64,000 nucleotides of DNA from NCBI GenBank assembly GCA_034509495.1, contig CM067524.1:18805215-18869214 (forward strand), in the 5' to 3' direction. This document shows positions 44,991-56,086 of this stretch, one piece after another. The position numbers and the translations under genes are program-made. Source of the stretch: Acestrorhynchus altus (taxonomy: Eukaryota > Chordata > Actinopteri > Characiformes > Acestrorhynchidae). A model generated the notes under the pieces. That model was not told the DNA's origin. It made no database searches and saw only the letters and a list, made by a program, of their open reading frames with translations. Position 1 is the stretch's first letter; the number at the start of each line of letters is the position of its first letter.

Positions 44991-46095
44991 GGTTTCATGC
45001 CTGCAGTCCAGTTGCTATACCATGAACAAACTCAGGGACCTGCATCAGGGGAAAGTGAAAGATGAAAGGACTACATGAAGGGAAGTCAGCAGGACAAATT
45101 AGACTGGAGTATATGTGCCAAGTAAACATCCATACACAATGAAAAGACGGACATCAATAATTTTGAGTTATTAAAAAGCAAAACAAAATAAAAAACACAT
45201 CCTGGTAGCTGGATGTGTGTTCTTATGATACTTTATGACTTTACACAAAAATAATATCTGCCTGCCAGTGAATCTCAAAAAAAGGATAGTGTTTGGTTTA
45301 TGTCATGTGACATGACATCAGTTTGAATGAGGCCCAGCTTTAAAACAGTGTAAAAACCATGGTAGTGATCCTGACCAAGGCCCATAGCCAGCACGTTAAT
45401 GTCATTCTTGCAGTTTTGGAACTGCCAGCACGTTTGGTAGTGATTATACCCACAGTAGTGATTATATCAATTATATAGCAGTTTTTATATTAATTTCTTA
45501 ATTTATTTGTATAAATGGAACTCCTCCTCACTTCTACAAAACATTCCCACTTCACCACTCAGTTAGGGGTGTAAAGTGTCACAATATTATGTTGTATTGA
45601 TTAATATTTCATATTAGTGTTTAAGATGAATATTCTATTGATTCTCAATAACACAGTAGTCATTTTTGCTTAATAGATCACATAGAAAGAAAATTCTGAA
45701 AACTGATCGTATAATACATTCTTTATTAATATAATAAGCCCTTTGATTTTTAGTTTTCCATGATATACTGTAGTATTAACCAAAGACACTTCTAGTATTT
45801 AGAAAATCAAGCTTAATTTCTTGTTTAGAGTGAATAACAAGAAATGTATACAATTTTTTGTTTTCTTATATGCATTTATTTGTTTGTTTAATGCTGCTGA
45901 GTCTTGGTCACAACAGAGTCAACCTAACAACAGTATGCAGTTAAGGCCATTTTATTTACTACTGTTATGTATGTGCTCTAATTGATTTCAAATTAGCATG
46001 TTAGAATGTGCATTGACATATGTGAGATATTTCAGAATTGCTTCCTTGAGAGGAACAAAGGACTGGCTAGCTGTTTTTACTGAAACAACAGCTTC
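44991..46095. other. Non-coding stretch
   Basis: AT-rich, no gene or clear repeat recognised. Confidence 0.4.
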
Positions 46096-46600
46096 TTTCA
46101 ATGACAAAACCAGAGAGAGACTCCATGTATGAATTTATGTGGGGCAGCGCTTAGCAGGGGGGTTACCCAGAGTGTGGAGTAAATATTGGGATACTGCTGC
46201 CAAAGCGTCTGCTTTGTCTTGTGGTTCTGCATGAGGCAGACGCAGAAGCTCCCATTTCTTCTGCCATTGTGTAACTCCAGATTACTGCTGGCCACCGTGC
46301 TGCTGGGTTGGCAACACAATAGTGCAGCGTAAGCTAATTTAAATGTGAATGGGCAAAAGGTAGAGGGTTTTTGAGGAGAAGGAAGAGGAGCAGAGAGTCT
46401 GGATTTATGGACATCAGCATGCAGTGTGGTAATGAGTAATTGGTTTGATTTGGGAGACCGTAGCTTAGCTAATGAGAAGGGTGCAAAAAGGAAAACTGGT
46501 GGGCACTGTATTGATTTGAAGCAGAGATCTAGCTTGAGTTGGAAATAATAGCTTTTAATTGCATGAATCATATGACCTACATGAGCCAGGGCTGAAGGAC
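46096..46600. promoter_or_regulatory. Candidate conserved non-coding element
   Basis: A low-repeat block with words such as 'agcgtaagctaatttaaatg', 'gtaatgagtaattggtttga' and 'ctgccattgtgtaactccag'. It also holds the longest non-repetitive open frame of the desert (minus strand, 46098-46694, 198 residues). That protein has no signal peptide, domain or usual gene composition. I favour regulatory or neutral sequence over a gene. Confidence 0.25.
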
Positions 46601-47224
46601 AATGAAAAATAGTCTGAAAGTGTAAAGATGTAAGTAAATAAAAGGTGCCATTTTGGGCTCTTTGGAGAAGGATCATAGAAAAAAATGCTTTCAATGTTCA
46701 AAGTCCATTATTTTGGGTGCAGTTATAAAAAACATAAAAGCCCCTGTTTCTATAAACAAGTTTTAAAAAAGAGATATATTAATGTGACATCTTCGAAGAA
46801 CCACTCTTGTTTTTCTAAAATATTTTTTAATGAATTGGAAATTTGTACAAATATGAGATTTGATTCTTAGAGTGATGAACCTTGTTTGGTTCCTTAACGT
46901 TTAGAACCCTAGACCAATTTTGTGGGATGTCTTTATAGTTTAACATACTTTCATTCACCAAAAAAATAGAAAAGTATTTATAGGAGACAGTCACACATGG
47001 CTTCTTGAACTTGTCTTCATTTGAAATGTAAAAATGAAGACGATTTACTATATTTGATATAATATATTTAATATATTCAATGAATTTGACCATTTTTTGA
47101 TCAAGCATTTATTTGTGCCTATATGTCTTTTGGTTTTTTTGATTATAAAGACTAAAAACACTTTGCATATCATAAATCCTTTTGGTAAGGTATGTATCTC
47201 CATTCGTTCTCATTTTGATAACCC
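46601..47224. other. Non-coding stretch
   Basis: No gene. A 'GGTTCTT' MITE-like fragment lies at about 46785-46912. Confidence 0.35.
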
Positions 47225-47340
47225 AATACTTAGGTCGTCGATGTAATTAGTCCCGCCCCTTCTCACTGATGAGTCAGAGCCTGCCAGCAGATTGAGCATG
47301 TACATGTGGACAGAGCAGTAAACATGCACTGGAAGCTCAT
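47225..47340. repeat. Dispersed repeat shared with 700-800
   Basis: 'tgagcatgtacatgtggaca' and 'gcagtaaacatgcactggaa' are matched near 755-800 by 'aggcatgtacatgtgtttgg' and 'gcagtaaacatgcactggaa'. Both copies are preceded by a 'tgatgtaatta'/'gacatcatta' region. Class unknown. Confidence 0.45.
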
Positions 47341-47534
47341 ATCCACCATATGTCAATAGAGAATACAGAATGAAGTTGAGAATACAGCATGTAACTGCCT
47401 GCAAAGTGTAAATAGTTCAAGAAACTTTCACTGTGAAGTTCAATGAAAAATAACCTTCTTTAGTTTTAAGAAACTTCACATGAAGTAAGTTTTACATTCA
47501 TAAAATAAGGGTATATTTCCAGTGATGCCATAGA

Positions 47535-47668
47535 ACAGTGATTCTCAATCCTGGTCCTGGGGTACCACCTCCGTGCTTGTTTTAGTGTTCCCAAATTCCA
47601 GCACACCTGATCCAACTAATGAACTAACTGGCAATCCCTTGTTGAGTAGTACTGGGTGTGTTACAGCA
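47535..47668. repeat. 'Tcctgg' dispersed repeat, partial copy
   Basis: 'gattctcaatcctggtcctg' then 'cagcacacctgatccaacta' and 'ggtgtgttacagcag' follow the order of the family also seen at 1085, 50985 and 61193. Confidence 0.45.
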
Positions 47669-47669
47669 G

Positions 47670-48330
47670 TTCAGATTTTAAATATCAAATTGTATCTGTA
47701 AAAGGGCCTGTGAAACAGAACACTGGTGATTAAAGCTCTGCACGAAAAATGCTCTGTCTTTCTAGAGTTACGAGATTTTCTGTTACAAATGAGACCAGGA
47801 TCAACTATTAAAAGATTAATAAATATCTTCTGTGAGAATAGAGGGTAAATGTCACAATCAAATGTCAGTTTTGTCTGATAAGAAAGGGCAGAATGGGAAA
47901 GGGAAAACAGTGAAGAGCAAATGCACATTTCTTAAGGCTGCTATTAATATCTGCATTGCTGATAATTTGCCTACAGTGCACGTATGAATTAGAGATTACT
48001 TAGTGAATATGTCAGCTCCTTGTCACGTGCACACACACACACACACACACGCACACACACACACACACACAAATTAGGTCCAATTCCAGCCATAGCTAAT
48101 TTGAAAGCAGCTCTCACTCTGTTTTGTAATAGCATATTTATGTCTTGGTCTTCAAGCTTTCAAGTTTCAGTGGGCATGAGTACGTCCAACAGCTATAAGC
48201 AAAGTATATGGCCTGGTTTGAGTTAGTGCACATGCCATTTCTCCATCTCTCTCTTTCTCTCACTCCCCTTCCCACATATTTCTTTGTCCTCATCAAAGCT
48301 TCTCATCTACCTTTCTCTTTGCACTCTCAT
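47670..48330. other. Non-coding stretch with (CA)n
   Basis: A (CA)n run lies at 48029-48071. No gene recognised. Confidence 0.45.
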
Positions 48331-48334
48331 TAAG

Positions 48335-48475
48335 ATAAACAGGTCTATTCTGGTTTCAGGTGAGAGACAAACCAGTAAGCAGCTGCAGCATTAAATCACT
48401 CAACTAGTAATTAAGAGAAATTACTGCCTGCCATTAGTACCAGAAACCTTTCAGGAAAAGCATACAGTGTTAACA
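48335..48475. promoter_or_regulatory. Candidate conserved non-coding element
   Basis: A compact unique block with 'agctgcagcattaaatcact', 'caactagtaattaagagaaa' and 'ttactgcctgccattagtac', a cluster of E-box and homeodomain-type words. No coding signal. Function inferred only. Confidence 0.22.
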
Positions 48476-48774
48476 ACCATTTAAGGAGTGTACCTGTCAG
48501 TGTATGGTGTTTGGCTGTACAGACATTACACTGACATTGCTATCAGAATAAACAATTCATTTTTCACCAACAAATCCTAAGGAAAAATTAATATTTTCAT
48601 TTATAAGCCTCAGTTCATTCAGCTTCACGATTCTGTTTTAAAGTTTATTTTAAAAATTGTGATAAATTGGCAGAGAAAAAATGTTTGTTTTTTCTGAAGA
48701 AAAATGTGTTAGCGTCACCTTCCTTGATTAAGTGTCCTTTTTTAAGGATCTTGTCCATGTCCATGTAAATGAAG
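48476..48774. other. Non-coding stretch
   Basis: No gene or repeat recognised. Confidence 0.35.
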
Positions 48775-49595
48775 GCTGGTGGGGGCAGTTAATTGGTTGA
48801 GAAAGGAGGAAGAAGGCAAGGCATTTGAGTCTTCCAATAGAACTACAGTAAGCTTTCATTTCTACCAGAAGACTCTGAGAAGTATGCAGGAAACATTTTC
48901 TTTTAAAACCAAGTGTGAACAATTGATGGTAAATGAGATACAGTCTCATGACATGTAACATTGGTTGTCTTTGCCATTGACCCCATAGTCAGGCCAGGTC
49001 TTGAACCATTGGGCCATCTCAGATCCTGCCGGCTACAGAGAGTACAAAAGATGAAAATGAAATAAATACCTGATACCACACTTTACCTGTGTAGTTGGCC
49101 TGAAAATATTATATGTATTCAAAGCAATTGAATGACCACCCCCAAAGCTTTGGCCATATACACTGTTGCAGACTCTAACAGGCCACGGTAATAGCTCTTT
49201 AGTCTAGGACTAACTGAGACAACGGAGGGCAAGGTGTTGATTCCTGGTTTGCTGTGTGGAAGGAACCAAAGCATTAGCAGCCAGGAGCCAAAGATCATCC
49301 ACTGACAGAAGGACCAAAGTGAGTCAGGTTGTGGTGACAGGAGGCGGGCACTATGCCTCATGGCAGAGGTAGGAGACAGGTGACACAGTCATTACTAGAG
49401 ACCTGAGCAGGCGACAGACAAGACTGAGACATGATGGCTGCACTAGTTACAAACAAGGCGCATGGCATCTGTAAAGCAGCAAAGGAGGTGTGAGAGTAAA
49501 GGCCTTTAAACACAGGTGGGGGCAGTTGATTGGTTAAGAAGGGAGGAAGGTATTGCATTTGAGATCTACAGAAAACTTTCATACCACCAAATTCA
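48775..49595. repeat. Segment bounded by two similar direct repeats
   Basis: 'ggtgggggcagttaattggt' with 'tgagaaaggaggaag' (about 48778-48815) recurs as 'ggtgggggcagttgattggt' with 'taagaagggaggaag' (about 49516-49550), same strand, about 737 bp apart. Both are followed by 'gcatttgag' and an 'actttcat' word. This could be a duplicated tail of one repeat or the LTRs of a small element. No coding sequence lies between. Confidence 0.45.
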
Positions 49596-50139
49596 TGATC
49601 TGATCTTTTCTGTAGCTATCAGACTGTTTGTGTCTAACACTTGCACTGCTACTGATGCATTAGTAAATAATTGAATTATATAATTGAATATTATAATTGA
49701 TTATAATATTGATAATGTTTGTTCTGTGCCATATCTTTAGTATTAAATATGTATTAAATTAAAACATGTTTTTTCCAATAAACAGGGCCTTTAAAATCCA
49801 CTTTTATTACTTTTATTATACATTTTCATTAAAACTCTACCATTCACCTGCCTTGTATCATTGGGTATTTGTTAAATGTATGAAGACAATTAAATCATTG
49901 GAATAAAGAGTTTGAAACAGACATTTTAATTGAATGTTTGAAATATTTAAATTATTCTCAAGAACACATTTAAGAAATTTCTTAAGAGGGTAGGTGAAAT
50001 AAGTTTGAAGTCATATGAAATAAGTGTTCTGAATTGCAAAAGTTTCTGAATTAATGTGTTATGTAAGTGATGCCTGATTCATTTAACACAGTAATTCAGA
50101 AACGTAAGAAATCTCAACTTGTTCAAAAACTGCTTTTAG
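49596..50139. other. AT-rich non-coding stretch
   Basis: No gene or repeat recognised. Confidence 0.4.
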
Positions 50140-50470
50140 AACAACATTGTGCATCTTAGTTTGTGATTTAAGTGCTACTGCTCCTGCCACAGAGCTCCTA
50201 ACTACAGCACTCAGGAAAACTTTGATTGAAGCATTTTACCTCCTGATGGTTCTCAATAACTGCCTGTCAAATTATCACCTCACAGGCAAAAAAAAGATTT
50301 CAACATACTTTAGGTCAAGAAAATGCTTACATAAGAATTTCAAATGGAAAATGACTGACTGCTGGCAGCTTCCTGAAGGCTTTCAATTATGAGACGCTAT
50401 TAGCCCCTTAAAATGTGACAGCATGATGCTGCTCATTTACTGTGGAACTGTATTAAACAATAATGGTCTG
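50140..50470. promoter_or_regulatory. Candidate conserved non-coding element
   Basis: A low-repeat block with 'ctgcctgtcaaattatcacc', 'ctttcaattatgagacgcta' and 'gtgacagcatgatgctgctc'; PBX/MEIS-like and homeodomain-like words are dense. No gene. Function inferred only. Confidence 0.22.
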
Positions 50471-51295
50471 TTATGGAGCTCTTTGATTTTGGCCTGAACA
50501 CAGAGGTTACTGCCTTACAGAACTATATAATAATAATAATAATAATAAATAATAATATAATTTGATTAGGACAGAAAGATTGCTCCTTATTGGCTTTAGT
50601 TGCCACAATGGCCATAGCGTTTTGTTCCTTCTGTGCAGGATATGTGCTTTTGTAAAATCATAGGATTGCATGTCTGACCCTGTAAGCAACTAGGGTTGAA
50701 TAAAGTCCTGAAAATAGGGATGTGTAACTCAAAGCCATTGTGTTAGATTTAGTGGTGCTGTATTGAAAATATAGGTTCTTTAATGAGCCATAAACTTCAA
50801 TTACATAAGGACAAAGAATGGTTATGCATTCAAATGTTGTTAGTGTGTTTTATTATGATTCTATATAGAGCCATTGATTTTGCCACATGAAACATTGCAA
50901 ATTAGTTTTTATTAGCAAATTAATAAGATAGTGAAAAATGTAAATTACAATTTTAATTAAGCAGTGTAGTTTCCTTACAAAGTGGTTCAGGGACTTTGGT
51001 CCTAGAATGTGGTACTTCTGTTCAAGCATACCTGATTCGACTTAACTGTTAATTGCCAGGTTTACTAGGTCTGTTAGTGCATGGAAATTACTAACTATTG
51101 AACTATTTTGACTTTAAAAACTATAAACAATAGTAACAGAGATGATCACAACATACAGTACAGTCTGAAAGTGTCAGGCCACTGAGAAAATATGTAAATT
51201 TATTTACGTCTCACATAGTAAAAAAAACAATTTGTTCAAACATACAATATTAAACACTAATACTAATATTGCAAAAAATATGCAAATATGTAAAC
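50471..51295. other. Non-coding stretch
   Basis: No gene. It contains a 'Tcctgg' repeat fragment at about 50985-51075 and short (AAT)n text near 50529-50565. Confidence 0.4.
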
Positions 51296-51299
51296 CACC

Positions 51300-51605
51300 T
51301 CATTAATCTTTTGACTGTGCCATTAACCTCCTGCCTGGTACCACACAACCCAGGGAGCATCTGTTCTCCCTCTCAGTCCAGAAAATGCTGCCATGGAGAA
51401 ATACATCCAGGAGGCCATTGCACAGGGTATCATTCAGCCCTCTTTTTCTCCTGCAGGGGCAGGATGTCTCTTTGGGGAAGAAGGATGGCAGCCTATGTCC
51501 GTGTCCGTCTATGTCCTTAAAATTTTTCATACATAAGGTATTTTGTGATGAACTTGGCCGATATGCCATTGTCTATTTGGATGACATACTCATTTTCAGT
51601 TGCAT
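51300..51605 (+). pseudogene. Ty3/gypsy-type LTR retrotransposon pol scrap
   Basis: Broken plus-strand frames correspond to a gypsy-type reverse transcriptase. The N-terminal part has 'gaggccattgcacagggtat' (EAIAQGI), then GKKDGSL, and after an internal deletion the catalytic YLDDILIFS block at about 51566-51600. This YxDD motif is the active-site signature. Most of the element, including its LTRs, is absent, and the frame is interrupted. Confidence 0.78.
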
Positions 51606-51779
51606 TGGTCTATGTGTCAAAGATGTGCCTCTGAAGATGTTTCCACCTACCTTACGGGTAAAACTGACTTTCCATGTGTCTTGCTTGAGTTCACCATGGG
51701 ATCAGGCTGCATTACCTGCACAAGTTTGGATGGTTGACGAGGCCCAATCCTATATGATGAATAAAAATTAAAGACTACT

Positions 51780-51875
51780 TGGTGTATTGGTAAAGTTATA
51801 GGCTGTAAGAACAGTCCTGGGTTCCGGCAGCTTGGATCTTGGACCCAAAACTCATCCTTCATCCAACCATGATTG
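51780..51875 (+). repeat. SINE-like head (weak)
   Basis: 'ttggtgtattggtaaagtta' and 'gtcctgggttccggc' sit at polymerase III A- and B-box spacing. The second box departs from consensus. Low confidence. Confidence 0.3.
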
Positions 51876-52314
51876 GGTGGCTGGTGTTATGTAATGTTTT
51901 GCTGGTAAAACTAAAGCAGCTAATTTGCCATTTACAATTTTGACTTGCAGTATTACAATCTATTCTTTCACTGTTTATGGGGAGAGTAGGCAGGGCAAAA
52001 ATTTGTATTTTGTTTTCCTTTAAGGGCTATTTCATTTATTTATTTATTTTTTATTTTAAAGTGTCTGTTATTTTGGCCTGGGGACACCTTTATTTTAAAT
52101 TCTGTATTATCCAATTTACTGAAAAGGCAAGGCCATAAAAGCTGGCAAATAAGTAATGGTGGATACCAACACTAATAGGTATTAGTAAGTATAAGTATTG
52201 CCTTCATTAGTTTTGTTGCTAGTTTTATTTGTTGATAATTTTGTTTATATGGTCTTGGGTTAAATGGGCACTCATTTAGTTTTTTTATTATGTCTAACCA
52301 CTAGAGGATGTAAT
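51876..52314. other. AT-rich non-coding stretch
   Basis: No gene or repeat recognised. Confidence 0.4.
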
Positions 52315-52510
52315 ACTATACAAATACTGTATATATTGCACTAAAACAAACAATATTACACTGCTGATGTACTGTATATGTAGAAATAATAAAATGTATA
52401 ATATAAAATTGTATTTGCATGTGCACTAGATATAGAATTAAATGTAGATGTAGTGTGAGAAGGTTAGAGGGAGAAAGTCTTTGGTGGGTGCAGTGTAACT
52501 GAGCAGCTAG
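52315..52510 (-). repeat. LINE 3' UTR fragment
   Basis: 'atatagaattaaatgtagat' and 'agtctttggtgggtgcagtg' match the presumed 3' UTR of the reversed LINE at 33160-33300. Short and decayed. Confidence 0.45.
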
Positions 52511-52599
52511 CTGCTGGCATACCACCATCTGCAAAGCATTCCACCCAAGAAAGGTTCAAAGCACAAACAGGTTCATTCAGATAAAGGCATAATGAGGTT

Positions 52600-52885
52600 T
52601 TTGAGAAGACAAATTCATTGGATTAAGCGAGCAGCTGCAAAAATGCAACTGCGCTGCAGCAAACAGATATTTGAATTTGCGTCCCATGAACTTTAAGGTG
52701 TAGGATCCTCCAGAGGCTTGCTGTTGGGCATAAACCACTTATTTGGCCACCCCTAACTAATGCTCACAAGTAGAAATGGTTGAAGTGGGCCCAGACATAC
52801 ATGAAGACTAATTTTCAAACAGTCTTGTTTACTGATGAGTGCCGTGCAACCTTGGATGGTTCAGATGGATAGAGTAGTGTCTTGT
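52600..52885 (+). mobile_element. Tc1/mariner-type fragment (third lineage)
   Basis: 'gtgtaggatcctccagaggc', 'gaagtgggcccagacatac' and 'ttactgatgagtgccgtgca' translate to pieces of a Tc1-like catalytic domain; FTDECRATLDG contains the first catalytic Asp. No ends identified. Confidence 0.6.
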
Positions 52886-53010
52886 ACCAACATGTGTAAT
52901 TTTCACGTTGTACATGTGATAAGTACTTTGGGGTGATTTTCTTCAGGTTGACTTTATTGAAGTCCTAGACAATAATGAATGTAGCCTGTATGTGTGTTGT
53001 TTCTTGTTTG

Positions 53011-53590
53011 CTAATTGTCTTGTGCAGTTTCCAGGTCTGTGTTAGCCTGTGGGTTTATGTACACAGCAACAGCCATGACTCCTGAAATCTCTTGGGGAAG
53101 CCACACTGGTATGCATGAAATGATCAGATATTCCAAGTTCAGGGAGCAGGAAGATTTTAAAAAGTGCACAATCTTACAATCACACCAAGCACTGTTAATC
53201 AGAAAACATACATCTTCTTTGCTCTTTCTGGAGAGTTCCTTTTGTTTCATTCTCTCTTCAAAGTGGAGAGAGAACCCAGTAGCCTTGGTGGCTTGGTTAG
53301 GGATCTCCAAGGACATCCATGTCTCTACAAGGCAGATAAAACAGCAGTCACTTGTCTCTTGTTGCAAAGAGATCCGTGCCTTACGTTTACTCAGTTTGTT
53401 GTCCAGTGACTGTACATTATCCAGTAGTATGCTGGGAAGAGGGGGGCCATGAGTGTGCCATCTCAGCCTGACGAGGCTCTGGCTCTCCTGCCTCTTTTTT
53501 CCGGTATCTCATGTGGGCGCAGAGCCATAAAGGGGGCTCCTTCTGTGTTTACAAACAAAGGATCTGCATCATAGAACTCGGAAGTCCAGT
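53011..53590 (-). mobile_element. LINE endonuclease fragment
   Basis: The minus-strand frame at 53011-53367 reads CCFICLVETWMSLEIP, then KEDVCFLINSAWCDCK, NLEYLIISCIPVWLP and VAVYINPQANTDL. These are the blocks of the apurinic-type endonuclease of L2/Rex-like LINEs (ETW contains the catalytic Glu). Upstream, a second frame carries the NVRSLDNK-type segment as NVQSLDNKLSKRKARI. It is the 5' half of a LINE; no reverse transcriptase follows. Confidence 0.75.
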
Positions 53591-53835
53591 TTGCAGTGAG
53601 TAATTGTCAATTTGATTTCTAGAAGTGTTTACCAGTCATAGATGAGGGTTCTGACACCATTCTGTACCATACAAGAGACAAACAGACACACAATGAACTA
53701 AAAGTTACAAAAACTAGAGGGAGCTTGCAACATGGCAGCCATGTTTGGCACCACTTTGGTTTCAGGTTTCATAACAAAAATCCATTCTACATGCTGGAGC
53801 AAAAACCCTACACATCCTTTATACACTCATCTGTG

Positions 53836-53837
<2 letters not shown>
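53591..53837. other. Non-coding spacer
   Basis: No gene or repeat recognised. Confidence 0.3.

Positions 53838-53926
<89 letters not shown>
53838..53926. repeat. (TC)n microsatellite
   Basis: About 89 bp, with two GT interruptions near 53864-53870. Confidence 0.97.
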
Positions 53927-53984
53927 GCATACCAGTCTGTTTCTCCCTAAGTGAGAATTAGTTTAATTTAATGTTTCTCTAATG

Positions 53985-54275
53985 GCTGCCTCTTTATCCA
54001 GCATGCTGTGGGCCTAATGGCACTCGTGGTCCCCCATTCCTGGGCTTATTTCCTGTGATTAAGCCCTGCCATGTCACTGCAGTTGCTTCTGTACACTCAC
54101 GTACCCACGTTTATCAATTAAAGCCCTTCCTCTGTCTCCAAGCAGCCAGCTAATTAGGCTAGTACTAAACCGAAGAGGAAGTGTGGCTAGATTAATGGCT
54201 GCTTTGTTTGGGAAATTATGTGGGACTGGTGTGTTGTGTTTTGTGCTACAGTGTGTAATTAGGGCACGCCACAAT
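53985..54275. promoter_or_regulatory. Candidate conserved non-coding element
   Basis: This is the most convincing unique block of the desert. 'cctgggcttatttcctgtga', 'ttatcaattaaagcccttcc', 'agccagctaattaggctagt' and 'gctagattaatggctgcttt' form a dense set of homeodomain (TAATTA, GGATTA-like) and ETS-like words without repeats. No coding signal. Enhancer role is inference. Confidence 0.3.
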
Positions 54276-54385
54276 GCTTGAAGACTATGAGTAAGGTTCT
54301 GTCCGTTGTCATCTGCGTTACAAAGGACACAAAATGGACTAAAGACACAAGAACAGCTGCAGTCTCCTCTGCATAAACAGCAAAG

Positions 54386-55250
54386 AACACCAAATACCAC
54401 TAAATACTAACAGCTGTTTAACATTAAATACCATTAACGCAAGTATTGTAACACAAAAGAGCAATGGGAACAGTGCAGAGTATGATCAGAGAACTTGTAG
54501 AGAAGAGAATTGCCACTTAGGAATGTTTTCCAAGTTTGTCAGACAATATAGGGCACTCCTGATAGAGTCTGATATGAATGGATTAATTGGAATATTTCAG
54601 AAAAATCCTAGTTTAGAAATGGTTGATAATTTTCAAATGGAAAATTGGACTCATTTTCTCAACACAGCAACAAATGTTTCAGCACTGCAGATATTTTTTA
54701 TAGAGCTTTATAACACCAGTTATAATACTGTGCCTCATTTATGCTGAAGATGTCACTCAGTAGCAGTAGTGCTAGCAAAAATACCAGCAAATAACAATAA
54801 ATGCTGATAGTAGTGTAACACCAAATAACACTGAATGCTAACAGTAGTGTAACACCACATATGAAATACTAACAGTAGTGTAACACCAAATAACACTGAA
54901 TACTAAAAGTAATGTAACACTAAATAACATTAAATTTTAACAGTAGTGTAACACCGCTGATTGCTATCACTAGTGTAACACCAAATATGACAAAATGCTA
55001 GAAATAATGTAACACCAAATACCACTGATTGCTAAACGTAATGTAATATCAAATACTATTAAATGCTACACGCATTGTAATACCAAATACCACGAAGTGC
55101 TAATAGAAATGTAAGCCCAAATTCCACTAAGTACTGAAATCAGTATGACATCATATACTGCTGCTTGGTAAAAGTAATGTAACAGAAGGAAAGGAAACAG
55201 CAGTGTAACACCAAACAGTTCCAGTGAAACTTAAACTTACAACATGCTAA
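54386..55250 (+). repeat. 34-bp minisatellite, degenerate, split by unrelated sequence
   Basis: The unit is about 'gtaacaccaaata' plus 'acactgaatgctaa' plus 'cagtagt'. The 'gtaacacc' mark occurs at 54814, 54849, 54880, 54914, 54948, 54975, 55009, 55043, 55077, 55111 and about 55145. Most steps are exactly 34 bp. Two more units lie at about 54386-54455, separated by about 310 bp of non-repeat sequence (54460-54765). About 14 units in all. Confidence 0.88.
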
Positions 55251-55869
55251 ACAACATTGTAACACTAAAAGTTCATAATTTTAAGCAACATTGTCCTATC
55301 AAACATTTGTTTGATGTACAACAGTTTTAAACCAAGTAACACTACATGCAATACTGCTTTGTAACAAACCTCACAACATTTATTTAAAAATGGTTCTTTG
55401 GATCCATGCTGTAGAAGAACCTTTTCAAAAGGACCTTTTCATAATGTATGAATGGATTTCTATTTCTGCACTTTTTACACAATGTACCCAACATCCGAGT
55501 CAACAAATGTTTAAAAACCTTTATACCCTAAATTATTACTAGAGTTATGACTCTAGTAAACCAAATCTGAGCATAACTAAATATATACATCCATAAAAAC
55601 AGTCAAGAGGTGGCCTAGCTCTCACACATCCTAAAGGAACTTTGGTAGCTTTTATGTAAGATATTTTGGGAGCACCATGGAACGCACTCATTTCTTCAGA
55701 AAGTGGGGTTTTGGAGACCTGTGTGGGATGCTAGTGGCCCACGTCTAGCCCAATGAACAGTAAAATGCTCAGTAATTTTTTAACGGAAGTGCAGCAAAGA
55801 CTGAAATTGACACAGAGAGCGGGTTATTATCGTCATCACCATCATCGTAAGTATAATCATTATCTGTAC
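55251..55869. other. Non-coding stretch
   Basis: No gene. A 'GGTTCTT' MITE-like scrap lies at about 55385-55450. Confidence 0.4.
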
Positions 55870-56024
55870 TAGTAGCTAAAGCATCAACCCCTCCTTCTCC
55901 TCCACCCCTTCCTCCTTTCCTCTCTCTTTCTCTCTCCCTCCCTCCCTTCTCTTCTCCATGTACAGGATGTGTGATTTGGCTGGGTCATAACTGTAGAAGT
56001 AGGTAGAAGTAGCAGCGGACAAAT

Positions 56025-56086
<62 letters not shown>

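Noticed and set aside
53011..53367. 118-residue frame that first looked like a host gene exon
   Set aside because: Its blocks (VETWMS, VAVYINPQAN) are those of a LINE endonuclease.
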